A stretch of DNA of 42,340 bases from an uncultured Actinomycetes bacterium. GTDB lineage: Bacteria; Actinomycetota; Thermoleophilia; Solirubrobacterales; 70-9. The stretch spans positions 1-42,340 of the forward strand of contig CALCIA010000053.1 in the NCBI GenBank assembly GCA_937907435.1, written 5' to 3'. Below, piece by piece: positions 15,342-24,758 of this stretch. A program made the translations under genes and the position numbers. Within the stretch, counting starts at the first letter, position 1. The number at the start of each line of letters is the position of its first letter. The notes beneath the pieces were generated by a model that made no database searches, had not been told where the DNA came from, and worked only from the letters and a program-made list of their open reading frames with translations.

Positions 15342-18300
15342 GTGAATATCTGCACCATCATCGCCAGGAACTACCTGGCTCAGGCGCGGGTGTTGGCGCG
15401 CTCCTTCAGGGAAGTCCACCCCGACGGCAACTGCACCGTCCTGGTCATCGATGATCCGACCGACTACATCGACCCGGCCGAGGAGCAGTTCGAGCTTCTC
15501 ACGATCAACGACATCGGCCTTCCCGACGTCGAACGGATGGCCGCCTTCTACGACGTGATGGAGCTCTCCACCGCGGTCAAGCCGTGGCTGCTGCGGACGC
15601 TGCTCGACCGTCCCGGCGTCGACTCGGTGTCCTACCTTGACCCCGACATCCAGGTCTTCTCCTCGCTGGGAAAAATCGAGCAGGAAGCGCTCGCGCACGG
15701 CATCGTCCTCACTCCCCACTTCACTGCGCCCCTGCCGCGCGACGACCGCCAGCCGGCCGAAGAGGACATCCTCATCGCCGGGACCTACAACCTCGGCTTC
15801 ATCGGCCTCGGCGCGGGCAAGACCGCCGACGAGTTGCTCGGCTGGTGGTCGGAGCGCCTCGAGAGTGACTGCATCAACGACCCGGCCAACGGCCACTTCG
15901 TCGACCAGCGTTGGATCGACCTCGCGCCCGGCTTCTGGCCCGACCTCTTCCTGCTGCGCGAGACTAACTACAACATCGCCTACTGGAATCTGCCGACGCG
16001 GACGCTGGAAGCCGACAGCGCCGGCTACAAAGTCGACGGCCAGGACCTCCGCTTCTTCCACTTCAGCGGCTACGACCCGCGCCGCCCACGCGAGTTGTCG
16101 AAGCACCAGAACCGGATCAAGCTCGGCGACGACCCAGCGCTACTGCGCATCTGCGACGAGTATGGCGCGGCGCTGAAGGAGGCCGGCTACGAAGAAACCT
16201 CCAAGTGGCCCTACGGCTGGGACATGACCGCCGACGGGCTGCGGATCGACCGGATCGCCCGCGGGCTCTTCCGCCTGGGCGTCGAGACCGGGCGCTTCGA
16301 CAAGTCGCTCTTCACCGAGATGGGGGCGCGGGAATTCCGCGACTACCTCACGGAGTCGGTTGCGGGCGTCGGCGACATCGAGGTCACCCGCTACGCCGCG
16401 GCGCTCTGGGATTCGCGCCCCGACCTGAAGGCGACCTATCCCGACCTCGGCAGCTCCGCCTTCAACGACTGGCTCCGCGTCTTCGGACCCGAAGCGGGCG
16501 TTACCTCGGAGCTGCTGTTCCGCGCCGGTGAGATAGCCCCACCCGGCAAAGAGGCGGTTCCCGCGACCCCGGCGGAGCCGGAGCCAGCCCCAGTCCTGCC
16601 CGAGGGTGTGAACGTCGTCGGATACATCAGCTCCGAGCGCGGCGTCGGTGAGGCCGCCCGCCAAGTGGTGCGCGCGCTGCGCTCCGGAAACATCCCCGTG
16701 ACCGAGGTCGACGCCCCGACGGAGCCGAGCGCGATCCCGAAAGTTCTGGGACAAGTCGCCGCCGCCGAGCATCCTTACGACTACAACCTGCTCTGCATCA
16801 ACGCCGACATGTCGCCGGCGGTGGCAGCCGGCCTCGGCAAGAGCTTCTTCGCCGACCGCCGCACGGCGGGACTCTGGTTCTGGGAGGTCTCGACCTTCCC
16901 CGAGATGTGGCTGCCCTCCTTCGATGACCTCGACGAAGTCTGGGTGGCGACCCGGTTCGTAGCCGACGCGCTGCGGCCACTGACCGGCAAACCGGTGCGG
17001 ACGATCCGTATTCCCGTCACCCCGGGACCGGCCGCGGACATGACCCGGGCCGAACTGGGGATGCCCGACGGTTACTGCTTTCTTTTCATCTTCGACTACC
17101 GCAGCGTCTTCCGCCGCAAGAACCCGCTCGGGCTGGTCGAGGCCTTCCGCAGGGCGTTCGAGCCAGGCGAGGGTCCCTCCCTGGTGCTGAAGTCCGTCTG
17201 CGGCGACCAGTTCCCAGCCGAGCGCGCGCAACTCGCTGCGGCCGTCGCCGACCGCCCAGAAATCCACCTGATCGAGGACACGATCTCGGCCGACGCGAAG
17301 AACGCGATGATCGCCAACTGCGACTGTTATGTCTCGCTCCACCGCTCCGAGGGCCTCGGCCTGACGATGGCCGAAGCGATGTATTTCGGAAAGCCGGTGA
17401 TCGCCACTGGCTACTCCGGCAACCTCGACTTCATGACGGCCGAAAACAGCTTTCTCGTGCCGCAGAACGCCGTCCCGATCGGCCCCGATGCGGAGCCTTA
17501 CCCGCCGGACGGCATCTGGGGCGACCCCGACCTGGAGCACGCGGCGGAGGTGATGCGAGCCGTCGTCCGCGATCCGGACAAGGCGGCAATCCGCGCCCGT
17601 CGCGCCGCCATGGACATCCGCTACAGCCACTCCCCCGAGGCCGCGGCCGCGTCGATCGAAGCCCGTCTCGCCGAAGGCAGGATCGACTCGATCGTCGAGA
17701 ACCTGCAGGCACCCCGCTTCACCAAGGTCCCGACCGGGCTGCGCTCCGCCGATCAGCTCGCCCACCTGATCGACCTCGGTGGCCCGCCTTTCGGCGGTGA
17801 CTCGAAAAACGTGCGGGACCAGGCTAAGCGCGCCTACATGCGCCTGCTGCGACCGTATGTCTCCTACCAGCGCCAGGTCAATGAGCGGACCAAAGGCACG
17901 CTCGACGAACTCGGCGGCGAAGTCGGCGATATCCGCGAACTGCTGATCACGGCGCTCGAGCTCGGGCGGCAGACGCAATCCTGGCTGGCCGAACTAGACG
18001 AGCGGGTATCGGGCCAGGATGCCGCCCGGCAAGCCGCCATCGGCGAGGCGGATGTCAAACGCGAAGGCTACGACGCGCTGGTTTCAGCGGCGCACGCGAC
18101 GCCTTACATGTCGGACCAACGCCTGTCTCAACGGGAGCACCCGGTATTGGGGAAGACGCTTGGCTTCCGTGCCAACGGGAAGGAAAGCGGAGGGTACCGC
18201 GGCTTCGAGGATCTGTTCCGCGGCAGCGAGGACATGATCCGTGATCGCCAAAAGGTCTACCTCGACGTGATCGGCGACCGCGAGCCGGTCTTCGACGCCG

Positions 18301-18809
18301 GCTGCGGACGGGGTGAGTTCCTCGACCTGCTGGACGCCGCCGGCAAGGAATTCATCGGCGTCGACCTGGACCCGACGATGGTGGATCGCTGTCGCGAGAA
18401 GGGCTACGACACCGTCCAGCTCGGCGACGCGGTCGAGGTGCTGGAGGGAACTGAGCCTGGCAGCCTCGGCGCGATCTTCAGCGCCCAGGTGATCGAGCAC
18501 ATGCCGTTCGAGACCCTGCAGCGGTTCCTCGAGCTCGGCCTCTCCCGGCTGAAGCCGGGCGGCCTGATGATCGCCGAGACGGTCAATCCCCACTCCGCCC
18601 GCGCCCTCAAGGCCTTCTGGGTCGACCCGACCCACCAACACCCGCTGTTCCCCGAGGTGATGCTCTCCCTTTGCGAAACGATCGGCTACGCCAGCGGAGA
18701 CGTCGTCTCGCCATACGGGACCGGTGACTGGGAGGCCGACCGGACGCGCGACGGCGAGTACACGGTGATCGCGGCGGCGCCGACCCCGGACGCCAAGAAG
18801 ACCGCCTAG
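15342..18809 (+). CDS. Three-domain fusion: glycosyltransferase, GT4 glycosyltransferase, methyltransferase
   Basis: 1155 residues from GTG 15342. Residues 1-230 form a GT-A-like domain (MNICTIIARNYLAQARVLA; metal site YLDPDIQVF at about 98-106; AGTYNLGFIGL). About 230-415 is helical. About 420-780 is a GT-B, GT4-type domain: VVGYISSERGVGEAAR, then the donor-site HRSEGLGLTMAEAMYFGKPV near 665. About 830-910 is helical and coil-like (NERTKGTLDELGGEV). About 960-1145 is a class I methyltransferase: VFDAGCGRGEFLDLL (about 980), FIGVDLDP, AQVIEHMPF, LKPGGLMIAETVNPH. Glycosyltransferase plus coil plus methyltransferase recalls chain-terminating proteins such as WbdD that set glycan length for Wzm/Wzt export. 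Its stop overlaps the convergent gmd stop by four bases. Confidence 0.9.
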   Translation: MNICTIIARNYLAQARVLARSFREVHPDGNCTVLVIDDPTDYIDPAEEQFELLTINDIGLPDVERMAAFYDVMELSTAVKPWLLRTLLDRPGVDSVSYLDPDIQVFSSLGKIEQEALAHGIVLTPHFTAPLPRDDRQPAEEDILIAGTYNLGFIGLGAGKTADELLGWWSERLESDCINDPANGHFVDQRWIDLAPGFWPDLFLLRETNYNIAYWNLPTRTLEADSAGYKVDGQDLRFFHFSGYDPRRPRELSKHQNRIKLGDDPALLRICDEYGAALKEAGYEETSKWPYGWDMTADGLRIDRIARGLFRLGVETGRFDKSLFTEMGAREFRDYLTESVAGVGDIEVTRYAAALWDSRPDLKATYPDLGSSAFNDWLRVFGPEAGVTSELLFRAGEIAPPGKEAVPATPAEPEPAPVLPEGVNVVGYISSERGVGEAARQVVRALRSGNIPVTEVDAPTEPSAIPKVLGQVAAAEHPYDYNLLCINADMSPAVAAGLGKSFFADRRTAGLWFWEVSTFPEMWLPSFDDLDEVWVATRFVADALRPLTGKPVRTIRIPVTPGPAADMTRAELGMPDGYCFLFIFDYRSVFRRKNPLGLVEAFRRAFEPGEGPSLVLKSVCGDQFPAERAQLAAAVADRPEIHLIEDTISADAKNAMIANCDCYVSLHRSEGLGLTMAEAMYFGKPVIATGYSGNLDFMTAENSFLVPQNAVPIGPDAEPYPPDGIWGDPDLEHAAEVMRAVVRDPDKAAIRARRAAMDIRYSHSPEAAAASIEARLAEGRIDSIVENLQAPRFTKVPTGLRSADQLAHLIDLGGPPFGGDSKNVRDQAKRAYMRLLRPYVSYQRQVNERTKGTLDELGGEVGDIRELLITALELGRQTQSWLAELDERVSGQDAARQAAIGEADVKREGYDALVSAAHATPYMSDQRLSQREHPVLGKTLGFRANGKESGGYRGFEDLFRGSEDMIRDRQKVYLDVIGDREPVFDAGCGRGEFLDLLDAAGKEFIGVDLDPTMVDRCREKGYDTVQLGDAVEVLEGTEPGSLGAIFSAQVIEHMPFETLQRFLELGLSRLKPGGLMIAETVNPHSARALKAFWVDPTHQHPLFPEVMLSLCETIGYASGDVVSPYGTGDWEADRTRDGEYTVIAAAPTPDAKKTA

Positions 18810-19789
18810 GCGGTCGAGACCGGGCTGCCTTCCTTCAGCAGCGCCAGGTCAGAGTCGATCATCAGCTTCACGAGCTGCTCGAAGTCCACGCTCGGCTGCC
18901 AGTCGAGCTCTTCGCGCGCCTTCGTCGGATCGGCGATCAGCAGATCGACCTCGGCCGGGCGCATGAACTTCGGATCTTCACGCACGTACTGGGCGGGGTC
19001 GAGGCCGAGGTAGTTGAAGGAGATGTCGACGAGTTCGCCCACCGAGTGGGTCTCGCCGGTGCCGACGACGAAGTCGTCCGGCTCGTCCTGCTGCAACATC
19101 CGCCATTGCGCATCGACGAAGTCGGGGGCGTAGCCCCAGTCGCGGCGCGCCTCAAGGTTGCCGAGTGCCAGCTCGTCGGCGAGGCCGAGCTTGATCGCCG
19201 CCGCCGTGTGGGTGATCTTGCGAGTGACGAACTCGAGGCTGCGACGGGGGCTCTCGTGATTGAAGAGGATCCCCGAGCAGGCGAAGAGGCCGTAGCTCTC
19301 GCGGTAGTTGACGGTGATGAAGTGGGCGTAGACCTTCGCCACCCCGTAGGGGCTACGCGGGTAGAACGGAGTCAGCTCGTTCTGCGGCGTCTCCCGCACC
19401 TTGCCGAACATCTCCGACGAAGAGGCCTGGTAGAAGCGTGCCTCGGGCCGCGCTTCGCGCATCGCCTCGAGCAGCCGGGTGACGCCGACGCCGGTGAACT
19501 CGGCGGTCAGGGTCGGCTGGTTCCAGGAGGCGCCGACGAAGGACATCGCGGCGAGGTTGTAGATCTCGTCCGGCTCGCAGGCGCGGATGATGTCGCTCAT
19601 CGAGCGCTGGTCGAGCAGATCCCCGGTATGCAGCTCGATGCGGTCCCGAAATCCCTCCAGCCGGTGGTGGTTCTCGCTCGAGAGCCGCCGCACCATGCCG
19701 TGCACCTCGTATCCCTTGTCGAGAAGCTGTTCAGCCAGGTAGCTGCCGTCCTGGCCGGTGATTCCGGTGATCAATGCCGTTTTCGCCAT
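18806..19789 (-). CDS. gmd: GDP-mannose 4,6-dehydratase
   Basis: Converts GDP-D-mannose to GDP-4-keto-6-deoxy-D-mannose, precursor of GDP-fucose, GDP-D-rhamnose and related sugars. 327 residues; extended SDR. Seen: ALITGITGQDGSYLAEQLL at the N-terminus, RRLSSENHHRL, QASSSEMFGKV (about 121-131, the active-site Ser-Ser-Glu where RmlB has Thr-Asp-Glu), YGVAK (Tyr148, Lys152) and NHESPRR. These are diagnostic of Gmd. It is at the 3' end of the long minus-strand run, nine bases after the membrane protein gene. No dedicated Fcl or RMD reductase is recognised in the window. Confidence 0.95.
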   Translation of the reverse strand: MAKTALITGITGQDGSYLAEQLLDKGYEVHGMVRRLSSENHHRLEGFRDRIELHTGDLLDQRSMSDIIRACEPDEIYNLAAMSFVGASWNQPTLTAEFTGVGVTRLLEAMREARPEARFYQASSSEMFGKVRETPQNELTPFYPRSPYGVAKVYAHFITVNYRESYGLFACSGILFNHESPRRSLEFVTRKITHTAAAIKLGLADELALGNLEARRDWGYAPDFVDAQWRMLQQDEPDDFVVGTGETHSVGELVDISFNYLGLDPAQYVREDPKFMRPAEVDLLIADPTKAREELDWQPSVDFEQLVKLMIDSDLALLKEGSPVSTA

Positions 19790-19798
19790 TGGCGAAGC

Positions 19799-22105
19799 CT
19801 ACCGAGCGGACGCACCGCTTCGATACCAGTCCACGTACTTGCCGCAGGCCTGGGTGATCGGGACGACGCGCTCCGGGGCCACCTTGGTGGCAATGATCTT
19901 GTAGAGCGAGGCCCACGGTAGGTCCAGCGCCAGGAACGGATCGCCGAGCTTGAAGGTGAGTAGGACGGGTTCTTCGTTTTCCACCTTGATCTTCCCGATC
20001 GGGTAGCGCGGCCCGCCTCGATCCATGCTTCCGCTCAAAGTCGTTTCGAGGCCGGGGCCGGTCACCTTGATGTCGCCACGGCTGGAGTAGGGAGCCTCAA
20101 GCTCCCATTCTCCCGGGGAGAGGTGGAGTTCGACGGTCGCGATCGTGCCGGGTGGCAGGAACGACGGCGCTTCCGTCACCACCGGCGCGGGCCGAATCGC
20201 GGCGACTCCGCCGCTGGAGAGGATCTTCTTACCCAGCGGGCTCTTGCAGTCGAGGATCGCGCCTGCTTCTTCGCCCTCTGCGGGAAGGACCGAGCGTTCC
20301 TTCACCTTGCCGACCCGTTCCCACAGCAAGAAAGTCGGCGTTTCCTTCACCAGCTTCATCTGCCGCGGTGGCTGGCTGCCGGCAGCGTCGCGAATCGTGA
20401 TCACGTAGCGGAATTCGTTCAGCGTCTTGGCATCGACCGTGTCGAAGTCCCAGGCCTGGCCTTCTGCCCCTTCTTCGAAGATCTTCTTGCCCTTGCGGAA
20501 TTCGACTTCCGGGGTCCCGGCGAAGAGTGGCTCGCGAACCGGCACCCCCGGAAGCTCCTGTTTGATGAAGTCGTCGTTGCCGAGGAAGAGGGTCGGTTCG
20601 TAGTCCAGCAGCGGGCTCAGTTCGGCCAGTTGTTCAGAGTGATAGGTCGGTCCGATCGGGCTGTAGCGCAAAGCGCGCACCGAGGAGACGCCGACCGCGA
20701 GGGCGAGGAAGACGGTGGCTGCGGCGGCCAACACCCAGTGCAGCCGATGGTCGCGTAGGAGCCACAGCCGGTCGGGGAGCGATTCAAGCAATGGCAGCAG
20801 GGCAACCGCCAAGAGGAGTGGCGAGGCGATCACCAGGGCCTTGGCGACCACGTAGGGCGACTGCGAGTCCATCGAGACCTTCCAGATCACCATCGCCCCC
20901 AACGCCGCCAGGGGCAACATCCAACGGCCGCGCCTCAGGAGCTGGAAAGTGCCGTACAGCACCAGCACGATCACGATCCCGATCCAAACCTTGTTGATCA
21001 AGGCCGGTGACTGGGGCAGGCGATAGTCGGGGCTGTTCCAGACGCCGAATCCCTCCCAGCCCGGCAGTGGAGCCACCAGGTTGGCCAGCACGTCCTTCGG
21101 GACGATGATCCCGTTGGAGCCCGAGTTCGCGGCGATGAAGTTGTGGATCCGCCCCGCCTGCGGCAGCAGCGTGACGATCAGCACGGCGGCGGCGATCCCG
21201 ATGGAGGGAAGCTCGTCGCGGACCAGGCCGACGATACCCGTGACCCCCTTACGACGGAGCCGCAGCCCGGTGACGACGATCAGCCAGAGCACGCCAAAAG
21301 TCACCGGCCAGGCGAGGCCGGTCTCCGAGTAGACGGAGATCATGCCGCCGACCAAGAGGGCCAGCGGCACCCATTTGCCGCGGCCGAGTCGCGGCCCGCC
21401 GCCGGCGAAGAAGGCTACGGTCGCCAGCGCCAGGCCCGTCTCGGTCAGCTCCTTGAATGAGCCCTGTCCGTAATAAGCGGCGACCAGGTAGGGCATCGCA
21501 ATCACGCCCGCGGCGATCCACTTCTTCCACCAGGCTCGGTCCCGCAGCAGTGCCAACACCGTCCAGCCGTTCAGCACCGGCAAGGCCAGGGTCAGCCCGG
21601 CGAAGGAATGCTCGACGTCCACGCCGAGTCCGCGCGCCAGGGTGCCGGCGATCGCGTGCGGGCCGAACGGATAGAGGTCGTAGTAGGCCGGCTTCAGGTT
21701 TTCGACCGCTTCCGAAAGGTACGTTTCAGCGAACTGCATGTGGGCGGCCATGTCGTTGTCGACGGTCAGGCCGAAGATCCCCGAATGCCCCGCAGCAAGG
21801 AAGGGGAGTAGGGCCAGGATCGCAACGGGTATGCCCGCCGAGAGCCCGTCGAGCGGCGGTCGGTGTGCAGGCGAGGCCATGCACCAGGCGATCGCCGCGA
21901 CGGTGAGCAGACCGATGAGGATCGCCATCGTCGTCGCCCGGCCGGGGACGTCGATGCCCGGCGTGGCGATCAGCATCAACGCCGAGAGCCCGACCGGCGG
22001 CGCCAGCCAGTTCCATTCTTGGGCGCCGGCCAGGCGCAGCACCGCCTGGCCGATGAAGAGCGAGGAGATGCAGACGACCAGGGCGCTGAGGAGAGTCGCG
22101 ACCAT
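19799..22105 (-). CDS. Very large polytopic membrane protein
   Basis: 768 residues. About the first 480 contain a dozen or more hydrophobic helices; the rest is a soluble C-terminal part with a last amphipathic stretch. A long loop after the fourth or fifth helix carries LTVDNDMAAHMQFAETYL, an acidic motif placed like the catalytic Asp of GT-C enzymes, then YYDLYPFGPHAIAGTLA. The C-terminal portion has YSPIGPTYHSEQLAEL and LDYEPTLFLGNDDF. The overall plan resembles GT-C glycosyltransferases or YfhO-like proteins, but it is only distantly like the 564- and 588-residue pair. ATG 22105 is seven bases after the upstream stop. A polymerase role cannot be excluded. Confidence 0.78.
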   Translation of the reverse strand: MVATLLSALVVCISSLFIGQAVLRLAGAQEWNWLAPPVGLSALMLIATPGIDVPGRATTMAILIGLLTVAAIAWCMASPAHRPPLDGLSAGIPVAILALLPFLAAGHSGIFGLTVDNDMAAHMQFAETYLSEAVENLKPAYYDLYPFGPHAIAGTLARGLGVDVEHSFAGLTLALPVLNGWTVLALLRDRAWWKKWIAAGVIAMPYLVAAYYGQGSFKELTETGLALATVAFFAGGGPRLGRGKWVPLALLVGGMISVYSETGLAWPVTFGVLWLIVVTGLRLRRKGVTGIVGLVRDELPSIGIAAAVLIVTLLPQAGRIHNFIAANSGSNGIIVPKDVLANLVAPLPGWEGFGVWNSPDYRLPQSPALINKVWIGIVIVLVLYGTFQLLRRGRWMLPLAALGAMVIWKVSMDSQSPYVVAKALVIASPLLLAVALLPLLESLPDRLWLLRDHRLHWVLAAAATVFLALAVGVSSVRALRYSPIGPTYHSEQLAELSPLLDYEPTLFLGNDDFIKQELPGVPVREPLFAGTPEVEFRKGKKIFEEGAEGQAWDFDTVDAKTLNEFRYVITIRDAAGSQPPRQMKLVKETPTFLLWERVGKVKERSVLPAEGEEAGAILDCKSPLGKKILSSGGVAAIRPAPVVTEAPSFLPPGTIATVELHLSPGEWELEAPYSSRGDIKVTGPGLETTLSGSMDRGGPRYPIGKIKVENEEPVLLTFKLGDPFLALDLPWASLYKIIATKVAPERVVPITQACGKYVDWYRSGASAR

Positions 22106-22112
22106 AGGGGGT

Positions 22113-23879
22113 TCAGCCTGCGGGCTCGCGACGATAACGAAGGCGAGAGACGACCGTCAGCGCGACCGGCAGACCCAAGATCCCGATCAGGCAAAGGATC
22201 GAAACGATTGCCGCGATTGTCTGCCGGGCGCCGCCGTCGGCCACAGCGGTGACGCGCAGCGGCGCACTTTCGTCGGCGGGTGGCGCGAGGACCGCGGCCC
22301 CGCCAGGCGTGCGGCCGACCACCGACGCCCCCTCGACCCGAATCACGTAGGGGCCACCGGCGAGGTTCGTCGGTAGCGGACCCTTCCCCGGCGGCACCGG
22401 TCCTTCGTAGGTCGCCCGCGTCGCGCCCGGTTCGGGAGTCGGGATCACCATGGTGCGGGCTTCTTCGGTGGCGACTTTCGACAGCGAGCCGTCGGCATAG
22501 CTGAACGGGTCGTAGAAGGTCACCGGCGCCGTGGTCGGGCCGTTGGCGAAGGCGACCGTGCGGGGGTGAAAGTCATGGTTGACGTGCCCGTCAATCCGCG
22601 GCGATGCGTACATCTGGGCCGCCGCCTGGGCGAGGGTGGCGACCACGAGAGCCCCGGCCAGGGTCCAGACCACCTGACGTCGCGCCCGGTCGAGATGACG
22701 CGCGAGACGCAGGCTGATCGCCAACTGCAGGGCGACCGCGATCAAAAGCCAACCCGCCAGCCGGTAGGGGAATTGGATGTTGGTGAAGGGCGCGCCAAGG
22801 GAGATCCACCAGGAGGCGGGCATCGTCATCAGCACCACCAACACCGCCATCGCGGCGAGGATGACGACCCACAGGGACCGCAGCAGGCGCCCGATCTCGC
22901 CGCGCCGCGACCACCCTAGGCCGACCAGGATCAGCGACAGGGCGAAGGCAGCGACCGGTGCGGCGACCGTCAAGCCGTAGGTAGTCGAGTGCCCCGGCGT
23001 GGCCCGGAGTGGATCCAGCACGACACCGAGGTTGTTGAAGTAGAAGTAGTGCCGGAAGGCATGATCGGTGAAGTGCTCGTTCTGCCCCCAGGCCTTGACA
23101 TCGCCACTATGGGCGAGGTCGAGGACGAGGAACCAGGCGTTGACCCCGATCGATACGACGGCGAGCGCGGCGGTCATCGCGATCCGTCGCGGCGCCGGGC
23201 GATCGCGGCCGGCGACGATCCAGGTCGCTGCGGCGACGGGACCGATGACCAGGATGCTCCAGAGAAGCGTGAGGTTGTGACTACCGGTCATCACCACCGT
23301 TGCCAGGGCGAACAGCGCCACCGGGCCGGCCTTCCAAGGGCCGCTCAGCAGGCGCGCGCCACCCGCGAGGAACATCGGCACGGCGGAGAGCGCGACCAGC
23401 TCCGGCCAAGCACCACGCGCGTAGGCGTCGGTGAGGTAATAGGCAGCGGTGACCACGACGAAGGCGGGCAGGTGGGCGACCCAGCGGCTGAGCCCGACCT
23501 GCCGTCCCAGCCACCACATGCCGCCGTAGGCAAGCGCCGCGGCAGCCCCGATCGAGGCGATGTAAACGGGGTAGGCGTGGTTGCCCAGCAGCGCGCTGAC
23601 CGCGCCGACCAAGGCATAGAGGGTGCCCCCGTAGAAGCCGTAGAAGGGCTCGAAGACGCCGCCGGGCTGCTGTAGGTAGAGCGTCGGGTGGCCGGTGTTG
23701 GAGATCGCGAGTCCCTGCTGCCAGACCAGCCAAAGGTGGTTGGTGAAGTCGGGGCCGAAGCCCCAGGGCGTGAACAGCGCCGGCGAGAGGACGAATAGGC
23801 AGACCAATGCGCCCACGCCGAGGTGGACGGGTGGTGCGTCTCGGTAGGACCAGACCTTCGCCCGGGTCGCGCCCGCCAC
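22113..23879 (-). CDS. Large GT-C-like polytopic membrane protein (copy B)
   Basis: 588 residues, GTG start. Paralogue of the protein at 2813-4507: loop 1 has DFTNHLWLVWQQG (DWGNHLWLIHAQG in copy A), then FYGFYGGTLYALVG (YYAFYGGTLYAVLG). The C-terminal extracytoplasmic part repeats the VPPG...TN...GGPYVIRVEGA pattern, followed by a last membrane helix and a basic end (RLRYRREPAG). About ten membrane helices. The conserved acidic residue in the first loop suits a GT-C enzyme using a polyprenyl-phosphate sugar made by the GtrB-like or DPM1-like proteins in this window; this is inference. It lies four bases after the SDR gene and seven before the 768-residue protein. Confidence 0.8.
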   Translation of the reverse strand: MAGATRAKVWSYRDAPPVHLGVGALVCLFVLSPALFTPWGFGPDFTNHLWLVWQQGLAISNTGHPTLYLQQPGGVFEPFYGFYGGTLYALVGAVSALLGNHAYPVYIASIGAAAALAYGGMWWLGRQVGLSRWVAHLPAFVVVTAAYYLTDAYARGAWPELVALSAVPMFLAGGARLLSGPWKAGPVALFALATVVMTGSHNLTLLWSILVIGPVAAATWIVAGRDRPAPRRIAMTAALAVVSIGVNAWFLVLDLAHSGDVKAWGQNEHFTDHAFRHYFYFNNLGVVLDPLRATPGHSTTYGLTVAAPVAAFALSLILVGLGWSRRGEIGRLLRSLWVVILAAMAVLVVLMTMPASWWISLGAPFTNIQFPYRLAGWLLIAVALQLAISLRLARHLDRARRQVVWTLAGALVVATLAQAAAQMYASPRIDGHVNHDFHPRTVAFANGPTTAPVTFYDPFSYADGSLSKVATEEARTMVIPTPEPGATRATYEGPVPPGKGPLPTNLAGGPYVIRVEGASVVGRTPGGAAVLAPPADESAPLRVTAVADGGARQTIAAIVSILCLIGILGLPVALTVVSRLRYRREPAG

Positions 23880-23882
23880 CGG

Positions 23883-24758
23883 CTAGACGTCGCCCCAGTC
23901 CATGCTGCGGTCGGCGGGCACGATGCGGCGCAGGGTGTAGACGTCGGAGTCGAGGTCGGCGCGGTGCTCGGGGAGGTCGCGCCAGGGGTCCCACTTCGCG
24001 CTGAGGAGCTTGCCGGTGATGCCGTCTGAGGCCGCCGAGCCGAGCCAGACCGCGAGTTCGGCGCCGAGCTCGAGCGGGGTGCCGCCCGAGCGCTGCTGCT
24101 CCAAGGAGCGCCGGTAGAAGTCCTCCCCCACCGCCTCCGGGCCGGCCTCGAGGACCTCGTCGAGGAGGCGGGTGTTGAGTGCTCCCGGGGCGATGCAGTT
24201 GACGTCGACGTGGTCATCGGCGAGTTCGAGTGAGAGCGTCTCGGCGAAGCGCACGACGGCCGCCTTCGAGGCGGCGTAGGAGCTGAGACCGGGCAGCGGT
24301 GAGGTGGCGCCGCCGCCGGAGAGCTGGACGATCTTGCCGCCGCCCTGGCGGCGCAGCTGCGGCAGGAGCGCCCGCACCGGCAGGATCGAGCCGAAGAGGT
24401 TGACCGCGATCGCCGCCGTCCACTGCTCCCAGTCGACCTCCTCGATCGAGCCCTTGGGCCCGTAGACGCCGGCGTTGTTGACCAGGATGGAGAGGTGCGG
24501 GAAGCGCTCGGTCGCGGCGGCGACGAGCGCGTCGACCTGCTCGACGTCGGCGACATCGGCGGCCATCGAGGCGACGCGGTCGGCACCGCCCGCGCGCTCG
24601 GCGAGCTCCGCCTTGGCAGCGGCCAGCAGCTCGGAATTGCGGGCGCAGATGAAGACCTGAGCGCCCGCGTCCAGGTAACGGCGGGCGATCTCGAGGCCGA
24701 GGCCCTGGTTGGCCCCCGTTACCAGAGCAGCCTTGCCGGCCAGCACGCCGTCGCTCAT
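23883..24758 (-). CDS. Short-chain dehydrogenase/reductase
   Basis: 291 residues, classical SDR. Seen: ALVTGANQGLGLEIARR (TGxxxGxG cofactor site, about 14-21), NNAGVYGPKG (about 94-103), catalytic Ser147 (IVQLSGGGA), YAASK with Tyr161 and Lys165, and IAPGALNTRLLD. A 30-residue C-terminal extension rich in Asp and Arg (DSDVYTLRRIVPADRSMDWGD) is unusual. It overlaps the upstream dehydrogenase homologue by four bases (ATGA) and belongs to the heptose block, so a nucleotide-heptose or heptose-phosphate redox role is plausible. Direction and substrate cannot be read from sequence. Confidence 0.85.
   Translation of the reverse strand: MSDGVLAGKAALVTGANQGLGLEIARRYLDAGAQVFICARNSELLAAAKAELAERAGGADRVASMAADVADVEQVDALVAAATERFPHLSILVNNAGVYGPKGSIEEVDWEQWTAAIAVNLFGSILPVRALLPQLRRQGGGKIVQLSGGGATSPLPGLSSYAASKAAVVRFAETLSLELADDHVDVNCIAPGALNTRLLDEVLEAGPEAVGEDFYRRSLEQQRSGGTPLELGAELAVWLGSAASDGITGKLLSAKWDPWRDLPEHRADLDSDVYTLRRIVPADRSMDWGDV

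Noticed and set aside
16140..17978. Minus-strand open frame of 612 codons inside the fusion gene
   Set aside because: Fully antisense to the GT4-containing protein, whose domains are unmistakable; the antisense product has no recognisable motif.
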